Part shown: in pieces, positions 42,040-50,876 of the stretch
Position numbering within the stretch: the stretch's first letter is position 1
Layout: every line of letters starts with the position of its first letter
Assembly: GCF_004365355.1 (NCBI RefSeq)
Contig: NZ_SODP01000004.1
Coordinates: forward strand, 1-64,000
Direction of reading: 5' to 3'
DNA length: 64,000 nucleotides
From: Kribbella pratensis
GTDB lineage: Bacteria; Actinomycetota; Actinomycetes; Propionibacteriales; Kribbellaceae
Notes under the pieces: generated by a model
What the model was told of the DNA's origin: nothing
The model's database searches: none
Seen by the model: the letters and a program-made list of their open reading frames with translations, nothing else
Translations under genes and position numbers: made by a program

Positions 42040-43357
42040 GGCTGCCTTCCTTGCTCCGGGTATCAGTCTCGCTTCGGCCCGCCGTGCCGGCGAGCGGTGG
42101 GGGGACCGGGAAGCCACCGGCGAAGGCGTCGAACTCCTTGCCGTCGGCAACCTCAGGCGGGTTGTCGTCCTTCGGCTTCTGCGGGACGAACATGCTGACG
42201 ATCGCGATCACCAGCACCACTGCGGCCGCGACCAGCAGCGTCGTCCGGCTGAAGTTGGTCTCCCGGCCGACCGCGCGAACGGTGGCGACCAGCAGGATCC
42301 AGGCCAGCGAGATCGGGATCAGGATCTTCCAGCCGAGCTTCATGAACTGGTCGTAGCGCAGCCGCGGCAGCGTTCCGCGCAGCCAGATGTAGAAGAAGAT
42401 GAAGCCCATCAGCTTGCCCATGAACCACAGCACCGGCCAGTAGCCGGAGTTCGCGCCGTCCCAGATCGAGATCGGCCACGGCGCCCGCCAGCCGCCCAGG
42501 AACAGCGTGGTGGCCAGCGCGGACACGGTCGCCATGTTGATGTACTCCGCCAGGAAGAACATCGCGTACTTGATCGAGGAGTACTCGGTCAGGAAGCCGG
42601 CCACCAGCTCGCCCTCGGCCTCGGGCAGGTCGAACGGCGCCCGGTTGGTCTCGCCGACCATCGAGATCACGTAGATCACGAACGACGGGAACAACAGGAA
42701 CGCGTACCACCCGGGCAGCGGGATCGCCGCCCCGAACCAGTGCACGGTCTGGTGCGACTGCGCCGCCACGATCTCCGAGGTGGACATCGAGCCGGCGAAC
42801 AGGAACACGGTCACCAGGGCCAGGCCCATGCCGACCTCGTACGAGATCATCTGCGCGCTGGAGCGCAGGCCGCCGAGCAGCGAGTACGTCGAGTTCGACG
42901 ACCAGCCGCCGAGCACGATGCCGTAGATGCCGATCGAGGCGACCGCCATCACGTACAGCACCGAGACCGGCAGGTCGGTCAGCTGCAGCCGGGTGTAGGT
43001 GTCGGTCCAGGGGATCCGCACCGTCGGCCCGAACGGAATCACCGCGAAGGTGAGGAAGGCGGGGATGGCGACGATCGCCGGCGCCAGGATGAAGACCAGC
43101 CGGTCGACGCCCTTCGGCATCAGGTCTTCCTTGAGCATCAGCTTCACGCCGTCGGCCAGCGACTGCAGCAGACCGAAGGGTCCGTGCACGTTCGGCCCGA
43201 TCCGGTGCTGCATCCGGGCCACGACCCGGCGCTCCCACCAGATGTTGAACAGCGTCAGCACAACCAGGAAGACGAAGATGAAGAGGACCTTGATGAGGAT
43301 GACCCACCAAGGATCGTGCCCGACCCCCGCATCCGGCACGGCAAGTGGGATTGTCAT
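42032..43357 (-). CDS. nuoH: NADH-quinone oxidoreductase subunit H (441 aa)
   Basis: Eight-helix subunit forming the quinone channel with NuoB and NuoD. WERRVVARMQHRIGPNVHGPFG and GETNRAPFDLPEAEGELVAGF carry the conserved Arg and Glu residues in outline. The C-terminus is extended by about 60 hydrophilic residues (PQKPKDDNPPEVADG), as in other actinobacteria. ATG overlaps the nuoG stop (ATGA). Confidence 0.95.
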   Translation of the reverse strand: MTIPLAVPDAGVGHDPWWVILIKVLFIFVFLVVLTLFNIWWERRVVARMQHRIGPNVHGPFGLLQSLADGVKLMLKEDLMPKGVDRLVFILAPAIVAIPAFLTFAVIPFGPTVRIPWTDTYTRLQLTDLPVSVLYVMAVASIGIYGIVLGGWSSNSTYSLLGGLRSSAQMISYEVGMGLALVTVFLFAGSMSTSEIVAAQSHQTVHWFGAAIPLPGWYAFLLFPSFVIYVISMVGETNRAPFDLPEAEGELVAGFLTEYSSIKYAMFFLAEYINMATVSALATTLFLGGWRAPWPISIWDGANSGYWPVLWFMGKLMGFIFFYIWLRGTLPRLRYDQFMKLGWKILIPISLAWILLVATVRAVGRETNFSRTTLLVAAAVVLVIAIVSMFVPQKPKDDNPPEVADGKEFDAFAGGFPVPPPLAGTAGRSETDTRSKEGSRG

Positions 43358-45783
43358 GCGTTCCCTCCGGCGATCGTCACGATCGAGCCATGGTCTGCGT
43401 GCAGTGACCGGCGGACGTGGGAGTCGGCCGAGTTGGTCGGCAGCCAGACCACGTTGTCGGTCATCGGGGTGATCACGACCGGCAGCCGGATGCTCCCGGC
43501 GTCGGTGCTGACCACCAGCTCGTCCCCGTCGGCGACACCGACCCGGTGTGCGGTGGTGAGCGAGATCCGCGCGACCGGCGTACGGGCGGTCGCGGTCAGG
43601 TGCGGCTCACCGTCGCAGGCCCGGCTGTCGTCGATCAGCATCCGCCAGGTCGCGAGCCGGGTGGAGTCGAACGCACCGAGCGCCGGAGCGGCCTGGTACG
43701 TCGGCTCCTGGGCGCGGTCGCCGTCCCAGCGGCCGAGCTCGTCGTACTCACGCTTCGCGCCTTCCGGCGTGCTGAAGCCGATCGAGCGGCCCATCTCCTG
43801 CGCCAGCGCGGCCAGCGCGCGGACGTCCGGCATCGCGGTCGGCACCTTGAGCACGACCGGGAACGACCGCTCGCGGCCCTCCCAGTTCACGAAGGTGCCG
43901 GACTTCTCCACCGGCGGTACGACGGGGAAGACCACGTCGGCGTACTCGGTCACCTGGGAGTTGCGGACCTCGAAGCTGACCACGAACGGCGCCGCCTCGA
44001 GCGCGGCCAGCGCCGCGGCCGGGTCGGGCAGGTCGTCGATCTCGACACCCGCGACCACCAGCGCCTGCAGCGATCCGGCCGCGGCGAGGATCTCGGTCAG
44101 GTCCTTGCCGGTCTCGGCCGGCAGGTGCTCCACGTCCCACGCGGCCTGCAGGTCGACCCGCGCCTGCGGGTCGCTCACCAGCCGGCCACCGGGCAGCAGA
44201 CCCGGCAGGCAGCCGGCCTCGAGCGCACTCCGGTCACCCGCACGGCGCGGGATCCAGGCCAGCTGCGCACCCGTGTCGAGCGCCAGCCGCAGCGCGGCCG
44301 AGTACCCGCCCGGGACGCTCGCCAGCCGCTCGCCGACGACGATGATCGAGTCCGCGCCGAGCGCGGCCCGGGCCGCGGCCCCGGCCTCACCGGCGTTGCC
44401 GAGATCACCGAGTACGGCGGCCTCGGTGCCCGGCGACGTCAGCACCACGACGCCGTCGAGCTTCTCGATCCCGCGCGAGCGGTGCGCCGCGACCGTGAAC
44501 ACCTTGGTCCCGTGCGTCCGGACGCCCTTGCGGACCCGGAGGAAGACCGACGGTGCCTCTTCCTCGGGCTCGAACCCGGCGAACAGCACCGAGCCGGCGT
44601 TCTCCAGGTCGGTGAACGTCGTCCCCAGGCCGGTGCCGGCCACCGCGGCGGCGAGGAAGTCCGCCTCCTCCGCGGAGTGCGGACGGGCCCGGAAGTCGAT
44701 GTCGTTGCTGCCCAGCGCGACCCGGGCGAACTTCGAGTACGCGTAGGCGTCCTCGAGGGTCAGCCGGCCACCGGTCAGCACCGCCGCGTTGCCGCGGGCC
44801 GCGTTCAGCTTCTCGGCCGCGAAGCTCAGCGCCTCCGGCCAGGACGCGGGCCGCAACTGGCCGTCCTCGCGGATCATCGGGTGGGTCAACCGGTCGCCGG
44901 TGTACGCGTACTGGAACGCGAACCGGTCCTTGTCGGAGATCCACTCCTCGTTGACCTGCGGGTCGTCACCGGCCAGCCGGCGCATCACCTTGCCGCGCCG
45001 GTAGTCGATCCGGATCGCCGCACCGGACGAGTCGTGCTCGGCCACCGACGGCACCGACACCAGGTCGAACGGCCGCGAGCGGAAGCGGTACGCCGCACTC
45101 GTCAGCGCACCGACCGGGCAGATCTGGATCGTGTTGCCGGAGAAGTAGCTCTCGAAGGGCTCCTTCTCGTAGATGCCGACCTGCTGCAGCGCACCGCGCT
45201 CGACCAGCGCGATGAACGGGTCACCGGCGATCTGCTCGGAGAACCGGGTGCAGCGCGCACAGAGGATGCAGCGCTCGCGGTCCAGCAGCACCTCGGCGGA
45301 GATGTTGATCGGCTTCGGGTAGGTCCGCTTGACCTCGTGGAACCGGCTCTCGCCGCCACCGTTGCTCATCGCCTGGTTCTGCAGCGGGCACTCGCCGCCC
45401 TTGTCGCAGACCGGGCAGTCCAGCGGGTGGTTGATCAGCAGGAACTCCATGTTCCCGTGCTGCGCCTTGTCGGCCACCGGCGAGCTCACCTGGGTGCGGA
45501 TCACCATGCCGTCGGCCACCGTCAGCGTGCAGGACGCCTGCGGCTTCGGCATACCGCGGCCGTTCCCCGCGTCGGTGACCTCGACCAGGCACTGCCGGCA
45601 GGCGCCGACCGGGTCGAGCAGCGGGTGGTCGCAGAACCGCGGGATCTGGATGCCGATCTGCTCGGCGGCCCGGATCGCCAGGCTGTTCTTCGGAACCTTG
45701 ACCTCGATGTCGTCGATGGTCACGGTGACCAGGTCGGTCCGCTCCACCTCCGACCCGGCCGGCGGGTTCGCTTGGATCGTCAT
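43354..45783 (-). CDS. nuoG: NADH-quinone oxidoreductase subunit G (809 aa)
   Basis: Iron-sulfur subunit of the peripheral arm. The N-terminal [2Fe-2S] ferredoxin has FCDHPLLDPVGACRQC. The His-ligated [4Fe-4S] site is HPLDCPVCDKGGECPLQ, and a further cluster site is CILCARCTRFSEQIAG. A molybdopterin-oxidoreductase-like C-terminal half has lost the cofactor site. ATG overlaps the nuoF stop (ATGA). Electrons from NuoF/E pass through it to NuoI. Confidence 0.94.
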   Translation of the reverse strand: MTIQANPPAGSEVERTDLVTVTIDDIEVKVPKNSLAIRAAEQIGIQIPRFCDHPLLDPVGACRQCLVEVTDAGNGRGMPKPQASCTLTVADGMVIRTQVSSPVADKAQHGNMEFLLINHPLDCPVCDKGGECPLQNQAMSNGGGESRFHEVKRTYPKPINISAEVLLDRERCILCARCTRFSEQIAGDPFIALVERGALQQVGIYEKEPFESYFSGNTIQICPVGALTSAAYRFRSRPFDLVSVPSVAEHDSSGAAIRIDYRRGKVMRRLAGDDPQVNEEWISDKDRFAFQYAYTGDRLTHPMIREDGQLRPASWPEALSFAAEKLNAARGNAAVLTGGRLTLEDAYAYSKFARVALGSNDIDFRARPHSAEEADFLAAAVAGTGLGTTFTDLENAGSVLFAGFEPEEEAPSVFLRVRKGVRTHGTKVFTVAAHRSRGIEKLDGVVVLTSPGTEAAVLGDLGNAGEAGAAARAALGADSIIVVGERLASVPGGYSAALRLALDTGAQLAWIPRRAGDRSALEAGCLPGLLPGGRLVSDPQARVDLQAAWDVEHLPAETGKDLTEILAAAGSLQALVVAGVEIDDLPDPAAALAALEAAPFVVSFEVRNSQVTEYADVVFPVVPPVEKSGTFVNWEGRERSFPVVLKVPTAMPDVRALAALAQEMGRSIGFSTPEGAKREYDELGRWDGDRAQEPTYQAAPALGAFDSTRLATWRMLIDDSRACDGEPHLTATARTPVARISLTTAHRVGVADGDELVVSTDAGSIRLPVVITPMTDNVVWLPTNSADSHVRRSLHADHGSIVTIAGGNA

Positions 45784-47090
45784 GCGCTAGCTCCAGCGGT
45801 CGCGAAGACAGTGCTTGCCATCGGGTCGAACGGGCAGCCGCCGTTCTCGAAGTGCGCCAGGTACTCGTCCTTGAAGTACTTGATCGAGCTGGTGATCGGG
45901 GCGGTCGCACCATCGGCCAGCGCGCAGAACGAGCGGCCGGTGATGTTCTCGCACAGGTCCAGCAGCGTGACCAGGTCCTCCTCGGTGCCCTTGCCCTGCT
46001 CCAGGCGCTCGAGGATCTGCACCAGCCACCACGTGCCTTCACGGCACGGCGTGCACTTGCCGCAGGACTCGTGCTTGTAGAACTCGGTCCACCGCAGTAC
46101 GGCGCGGACCGCGCACACCGAGTCGTCGAAGATCTGCAGGGCCTTGGTGCCGAGCATCGACCCGACCGACCCGACGCCCTCGTAGTCCAGCGGTACGTCG
46201 AGGTGCTCGGCGGTCAGCAGCGGCGTGGACGAACCGCCCGGCGTCCAGAACTTCAGCGTGTGGCCCTCGCGGACACCGCCGGCGAGGTCGATCAGCTCGC
46301 GCAGCGTGATACCCATCGGGGCCTCGTACTGCCCCGGGCGGGTGACGTGCCCGGACAGCGAGTACAGCGTCATGCCCTTGGACTTCTCGGTGCCCATCGA
46401 GCCGAACCAGTCCGCGCCGTTCTTGATGATCGCGGGAACCGACGCGATCGACTCGACGTTGTTGATAACAGTGGGGCAGCCGTACAAGCCCGCGACCGCG
46501 GGGAACGGAGGACGCAGACGGGGTTGACCGCGACGTCCTTCGAGCGAGTCCAGCAGCGCCGTCTCCTCGCCGCAGATGTAGGCGCCGGCGCCGGCGTGCA
46601 CGACCACGTCGAGGTCGTAGCCGGTGCCGAGGATGTTCTGGCCGATGAAGCCCGCGTCCTTGGCCTCCTGCACCGCCTGCTGCAGTCGGCGGATCACGTG
46701 CAGCACTTCACCGCGCACGTAGATGAAGGCGACCGAGGCGCGGATCGCGTACGACGCGATGACGACGCCCTCGACCAGCGTGTGCGGCGAGGCCATCATC
46801 AGCGGGATGTCCTTGCAGGTGCCCGGCTCGGACTCGTCCGCGTTCACCACGAGGTACTTCGGCTTCGGGTTGTCCTGCGGGATGAAGGACCACTTCATCC
46901 CGGTCGGGAAGCCCGCGCCGCCACGGCCGCGCAGACCGGAGTCCTTGACAGCGGCAACGACATCGGCCGGCTGCATACCGAGCGCCGTCCGGAGGGCGTC
47001 GTACCCGCCGGTGCGCTGGTACGACGCCAGCTGCCAGGCGTTGATCTGGTCCCAGTTGTCGGACAACACCGGGGTCAGCGTGTCGGCCAT
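45780..47090 (-). CDS. nuoF: NADH-quinone oxidoreductase subunit F (436 aa)
   Basis: NADH-binding flavoprotein subunit. The FMN/NADH site contains LRGRGGAGFPTGMKW, ICGEETALLDSLEGRRGQPR in outline, and TVINNVESIASVPAI. The N3 [4Fe-4S] cluster motif is SCGKCTPCREG. ATG 47090 lies 2 bases from the nuoE stop. The protein passes hydride electrons from NADH into the Fe-S chain. Confidence 0.95.
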   Translation of the reverse strand: MADTLTPVLSDNWDQINAWQLASYQRTGGYDALRTALGMQPADVVAAVKDSGLRGRGGAGFPTGMKWSFIPQDNPKPKYLVVNADESEPGTCKDIPLMMASPHTLVEGVVIASYAIRASVAFIYVRGEVLHVIRRLQQAVQEAKDAGFIGQNILGTGYDLDVVVHAGAGAYICGEETALLDSLEGRRGQPRLRPPFPAVAGLYGCPTVINNVESIASVPAIIKNGADWFGSMGTEKSKGMTLYSLSGHVTRPGQYEAPMGITLRELIDLAGGVREGHTLKFWTPGGSSTPLLTAEHLDVPLDYEGVGSVGSMLGTKALQIFDDSVCAVRAVLRWTEFYKHESCGKCTPCREGTWWLVQILERLEQGKGTEEDLVTLLDLCENITGRSFCALADGATAPITSSIKYFKDEYLAHFENGGCPFDPMASTVFATAGASA

Positions 47091-47092
47091 GG

Positions 47093-47812
47093 TCAGCCCT
47101 CCTTCGGGGTGTCGGAGCCGTTCGGGGCGGTCCAGTTCCGCTCGCGGGCGAGCCGGAGACCGGCCAGCGAGGCCTTGCCGCCGGTCGGGCCCTCGTCGGC
47201 GCGACCGTCGGAGAAGCCGGCCAGCACGCGCTCGGCCTCGCGCCAGGTGCAGATCGTGGCGCCGCGCGGCGACTTGACCTCGGTGCCCTCGCGCAGGTCA
47301 TCGACCAACTGGGTGGCCGACTCCGGCGTCATGTCGTCGAAGAACTCCCAGTTCACCGTCATCACCGGCGCATAGTCGCAGGCGGCGTTGCACTCGATGT
47401 GCTCGAGGGTGATCTTGCCGTCCTCGGTCGTCTCGTCGTTGCCGACGTCGAGGTGCTGCTTGAGCCGGTCGAAGATCAGGTCGCCGCCCATCACCGCGCA
47501 CAGCGTGTTGGTGCAGACGCCGACGTGGTAGTCGCCGACCGGGCGGCGCTTGTACATCGTGTAGAAGGTCGCCACCGCCGACACCTCGGCGCCGGTCAGC
47601 CCGAGCAGCTCGGCGCAGACCTCGATGCCTTCCGGGGTGACCCGGCCCTCGACCGACTGCACCAGGTGCAGCATCGGCAGCAGCGCCGACTGGGCCTGCG
47701 GGTACCGCGCCATGATCTCGCGCATCTCCGCGATCGTGGCGTCGGTGATCTTCGAGTCGCCGGTGCTGTAGGGCACCGGCGTATCGGTAGCAGTCGTGTG
47801 GTTCTCGGCCAT
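47093..47812 (-). CDS. nuoE: NADH-quinone oxidoreductase subunit E (239 aa)
   Basis: Thioredoxin-like [2Fe-2S] subunit (cluster N1a). Ligands are in CTNTLCAVMGG and ECNAACDYAPV. The C-terminal 60 residues are an Arg/Gly-rich extension. ATG 47812 abuts the nuoD stop with no gap. Confidence 0.94.
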   Translation of the reverse strand: MAENHTTATDTPVPYSTGDSKITDATIAEMREIMARYPQAQSALLPMLHLVQSVEGRVTPEGIEVCAELLGLTGAEVSAVATFYTMYKRRPVGDYHVGVCTNTLCAVMGGDLIFDRLKQHLDVGNDETTEDGKITLEHIECNAACDYAPVMTVNWEFFDDMTPESATQLVDDLREGTEVKSPRGATICTWREAERVLAGFSDGRADEGPTGGKASLAGLRLARERNWTAPNGSDTPKEG

Positions 47813-49150
47813 TTAGCGGTCCACTCCACCCATCACCGGGTCAAGGCTGGCGACGGCGACGATCACGTCGGCGACCTGGCCGCCCTCGCACATGATCGGC
47901 ATCGCCTGCAGGTTTGCGAAGGACGGGTCACGGAAGTGCACCCGGTACGGCTTGGTGCCGCCGTCGGAGACGACGTGCGCGCCGAGCTCGCCGCGCGGCG
48001 ACTCGATCGCCACGTAGGCCTGGCCGGCCGGGACCCGGAAGCCCTCGGTGACCAGCTTGAAGTGGTGGATCAGCGCTTCCATCGACTCGCCCATGATGTG
48101 CTTGATGTGGTCGAGCGAGTTGCCCATCCCGTCGGCGCCGACGGCCAGCTGGCTCGGCCAGCCGATCTTCTTGTCGGCCACCATCACCGGCTGGCCTTCC
48201 ATCTTCTCCAGCCGGTCGGCGCACTGCTCGACGATCTTCAGCGACTCGTGCATCTCCTGCAGCCGGACGCGGAACCGGCCGTACGAGTCCGAGCTGTCCC
48301 AGGTCGGTACGTCGAAGTCGTAGGTCTCGTAACCGCAGTACGGCTGGCTCTTGCGCAGGTCCAGCGCGTAACCGGTCGAACGCACCGTCGGGCCCGAGAT
48401 GCCGAGTGCCATGCAGCCGGCCAGGTCGAGGTAGCCGACGTTCTGCAGCCGCGCCTTGAAGATCGGGTTGGCGTTGCAGAGCTCGGCGTACTCCTTGAGG
48501 TGCTTGTTCATCCAGGTGATGTACTCACGGATCTTGTCCAGCGCACCCGGCGGCAGGTCCTGCGCGACACCGCCCGGCCGGATGAACGCGTGGTTCATCC
48601 GCAGGCCGGTGATCAGCTCGAACAGGTCCAGGGTCTTCTCACGCTCGCGGAAGCCGATCGTCATCACGGTCAGCGCGCCGATCTCCATACCGCCGGTGGC
48701 GATGCAGACCAGGTGGCTGCTGATCCGGTTGAGCTCCATCAGGAGCACCCGCATCACATTGGCCTTGTCCGGGATCTCGTCCTCGATCCCGAGCAGCTTC
48801 TCGACCGCGAGGCAGTAGGCGGCCTCGTTGTAGAACGGCGACAGGTAGTCCATCCGGGTGACGAACGTGACGCCCTGCACCCAGGAGCGGAACTCCATGT
48901 TCTTCTCGATACCGGTGTGCAGGTAGCCGATGCCGCAGCGGGCCTCGGTCACCGACTCGCCCTCGAGCTCGAGGATCAGCCGGAGCACGCCGTGCGTGGA
49001 CGGGTGCTGCGGGCCCATGTTGACGACGACGTGCTCTTCCGGCTCGTCACCGAGACCGGACACGACCGAGTCCCAGTCCTGGCCGGTGACCGTGAAGACC
49101 TTGCCCTCGGTGGTGTCCCGGGTGGTCGCGTACGGGTCTGTTGTGGTCAT
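47813..49150 (-). CDS. nuoD: NADH-quinone oxidoreductase subunit D (445 aa)
   Basis: 49-kDa subunit homologous to hydrogenase large subunits but without metal ligands. It forms the quinone pocket; the loop NMGPQHPSTHGVLRLILELEGE carries the conserved His in outline. RCGIGYLHTGIEK and the C-terminal MGGVDR also fit. The start ATG shares one base with the nuoC stop (TAATG). Confidence 0.95.
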   Translation of the reverse strand: MTTTDPYATTRDTTEGKVFTVTGQDWDSVVSGLGDEPEEHVVVNMGPQHPSTHGVLRLILELEGESVTEARCGIGYLHTGIEKNMEFRSWVQGVTFVTRMDYLSPFYNEAAYCLAVEKLLGIEDEIPDKANVMRVLLMELNRISSHLVCIATGGMEIGALTVMTIGFREREKTLDLFELITGLRMNHAFIRPGGVAQDLPPGALDKIREYITWMNKHLKEYAELCNANPIFKARLQNVGYLDLAGCMALGISGPTVRSTGYALDLRKSQPYCGYETYDFDVPTWDSSDSYGRFRVRLQEMHESLKIVEQCADRLEKMEGQPVMVADKKIGWPSQLAVGADGMGNSLDHIKHIMGESMEALIHHFKLVTEGFRVPAGQAYVAIESPRGELGAHVVSDGGTKPYRVHFRDPSFANLQAMPIMCEGGQVADVIVAVASLDPVMGGVDR

Positions 49151-49857
49151 TAGTTGTACGACCTCCGCGTGTCGGGCGGTGGGATGACAGCGCCCTTGTA
49201 CTCGACATCGATACCGCCGAGCGGGTAGTCCTTGCGCTGCGGGTGACCCGGCCAGTCGTCGGGCATCTGGATCCGGGTCAGCGCCGGGTGTCCGTCGAAG
49301 ACGATGCCGAAGAAGTCCCAGGTCTCCCGCTCGTGCCAGTCGTTGGCCGGGTAGACCGAGACGATCGACGGGACGTGCGGGTCCGCGTCCGGCACCGACA
49401 CCTCCAGCCGGATCCGGCGGTTGTGGGTGATCGACAGGAAGTGGTAGACGGCGTGCAGCTCGCGGCCGGTCTCCTCGGGGTAGTGCACCCCGCTGACACC
49501 GGAGCAGAACTCGAACCGCAGTGCCTCGTCGTCGCGCAGGTGCCGGCAGACCTCGACCAGGTGCTCGCGCTTGATGTGCAGGGTCAGCTCGTTGCGGTCG
49601 ACGACGACCTTCTCGATCGCGCCGTCACCGACCAGCCCTTCGAGGCGGTCGACGGCGCCGTCGAACCAGGAGCCGTACGGCTTCGGCGTACTGCCCGGCA
49701 ACGCGATCTGGCGCTTCAGCCGGCCGAACCCCGAGGTGTCACCGGTACCGCGGACACCGAACATGCCCTCGCGCTGCTCGATGACCTCGGCCTGCGGCGT
49801 CTGCGCGTCGCTGGCGGCCGACGTCGCCGGCAGGTTCTCCGGTTGGGTGTCGCTCAT
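49150..49857 (-). CDS. nuoC: NADH-quinone oxidoreductase subunit C (235 aa)
   Basis: 30-kDa peripheral-arm subunit. The diagnostic C-terminal block is SVYPANDWHERETWDFFGI with RIQMPDDWPGHPQRKDYPL. It has an N-terminal extension of about 60 residues compared with bacterial homologues. ATG overlaps the nuoB stop (ATGA). Confidence 0.95.
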   Translation of the reverse strand: MSDTQPENLPATSAASDAQTPQAEVIEQREGMFGVRGTGDTSGFGRLKRQIALPGSTPKPYGSWFDGAVDRLEGLVGDGAIEKVVVDRNELTLHIKREHLVEVCRHLRDDEALRFEFCSGVSGVHYPEETGRELHAVYHFLSITHNRRIRLEVSVPDADPHVPSIVSVYPANDWHERETWDFFGIVFDGHPALTRIQMPDDWPGHPQRKDYPLGGIDVEYKGAVIPPPDTRRSYN

Positions 49858-50408
49858 CGGAGCAAGCCCTTCATCTCGATCGTCGGCGCGGCGACCAGGG
49901 CCGCGGCCTCCTGCTCGGTCTGCAGCGCCTTCTTGTGCGCGCCGAGCTTCATGTGCTGGATCTGGTCGTGGATCTTCAGGAACGCGTCCAGCAGCATCTC
50001 CGGCCGCGGCGGGCAGCCGGGCAGGTACATGTCGACCGGTACGACGTGGTCCACGCCCTGGACGACCGCGTAGTTGTTGAACATGCCGCCCGACGACGCG
50101 CACACGCCCATCGCCAGCACCCACTTCGGGCCGGGCATCTGGTCGTAGATCTGGCGCAGCACCGGGGCCATCTTCTGGCTCACCCGGCCGGCCACGATCA
50201 TCAGGTCGGCCTGCCGCGGCGACGCCCGGAAGACCTCCATGCCGAACCGGGCGGCGTCGTACCGCGGCGCGCCGGTCGTCATCATCTCGATCGCGCAGCA
50301 CGCCAGCCCGAAGGTTGCCGGCCACAACGACGCCTTGCGCATATAGCCCAGCAGGCCTTCGACCGTGCTCAGCAGTACGCCGGCAGGAAGCTGTTCTTCA
50401 AGACCCAT
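49854..50408 (-). CDS. nuoB: NADH-quinone oxidoreductase subunit B (184 aa)
   Basis: Carries the terminal cluster N2. Ligand cysteines are in FGLACCAIEMM, VCASSGGMF and YLPGCPPRPE. ATG 50408 is preceded by GGAG and lies 1 base from the nuoA stop. A longer frame beginning at 50432 would run into nuoA. Confidence 0.95.
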   Translation of the reverse strand: MGLEEQLPAGVLLSTVEGLLGYMRKASLWPATFGLACCAIEMMTTGAPRYDAARFGMEVFRASPRQADLMIVAGRVSQKMAPVLRQIYDQMPGPKWVLAMGVCASSGGMFNNYAVVQGVDHVVPVDMYLPGCPPRPEMLLDAFLKIHDQIQHMKLGAHKKALQTEQEAAALVAAPTIEMKGLLR

Positions 50409-50409
50409 G

Positions 50410-50769
50410 TCAGTCCCACTCCAGTCCGCCACGACGCCATACGTAGGAGTACGCGATGAAGACGGTGACGATGAAAATGACCATCTCGATCAGCCCGAAC
50501 AGCGCCATCTGGTCGAAGGCGACGGCCCAGGGGTAGAGGAAGACGATCTCGATGTCGAAAACGATGAACAGCATCGCGGTGATGTAGTACTTCACCGGGA
50601 AGCGCCCACCGCCGACCGGCTGTGGGGTCGGCTCGATGCCGCACTCGTAGGAGTCCAGCTTGGCCCGGTTGTAGCGCTTCGGGCCGACCAGCGCGCTCAC
50701 GGTGATGCTGCCTGCGACGAAGAGCGCCGCGAGCACACCAAGAGCGAGAATCGGTGTGTAGGGGTGCAT
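50410..50769 (-). CDS. nuoA: NADH-quinone oxidoreductase subunit A (119 aa)
   Basis: Three-helix membrane subunit and first gene of the nuo operon. It keeps the switch-loop cysteine (SYECGIEP) and both acidic residues of helix 2 (FDIEIVFLYPW), unlike the orphan NuoA paralogue earlier in the window. GGAGGGAG precedes the ATG. The operon promoter should lie in 50770-50876; I found no clear hexamers there. Confidence 0.95.
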   Translation of the reverse strand: MHPYTPILALGVLAALFVAGSITVSALVGPKRYNRAKLDSYECGIEPTPQPVGGGRFPVKYYITAMLFIVFDIEIVFLYPWAVAFDQMALFGLIEMVIFIVTVFIAYSYVWRRGGLEWD

Positions 50770-50876
50770 CGCTGGGTGCTCCCTCCTTCAGCCGGTTGAT
50801 TCAGTCGATCGGGTCAGCCCAGTTACCAGGACTGTGTTATCAGTACCGCTGTGGCTCGGCTCACTCGCCCCGCCGG

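Noticed and set aside
50770..50876. Possible nuo promoter (GATAAC on the minus strand)
   Set aside because: No -35 at acceptable distance and no conserved spacing; too weak to list as a site.
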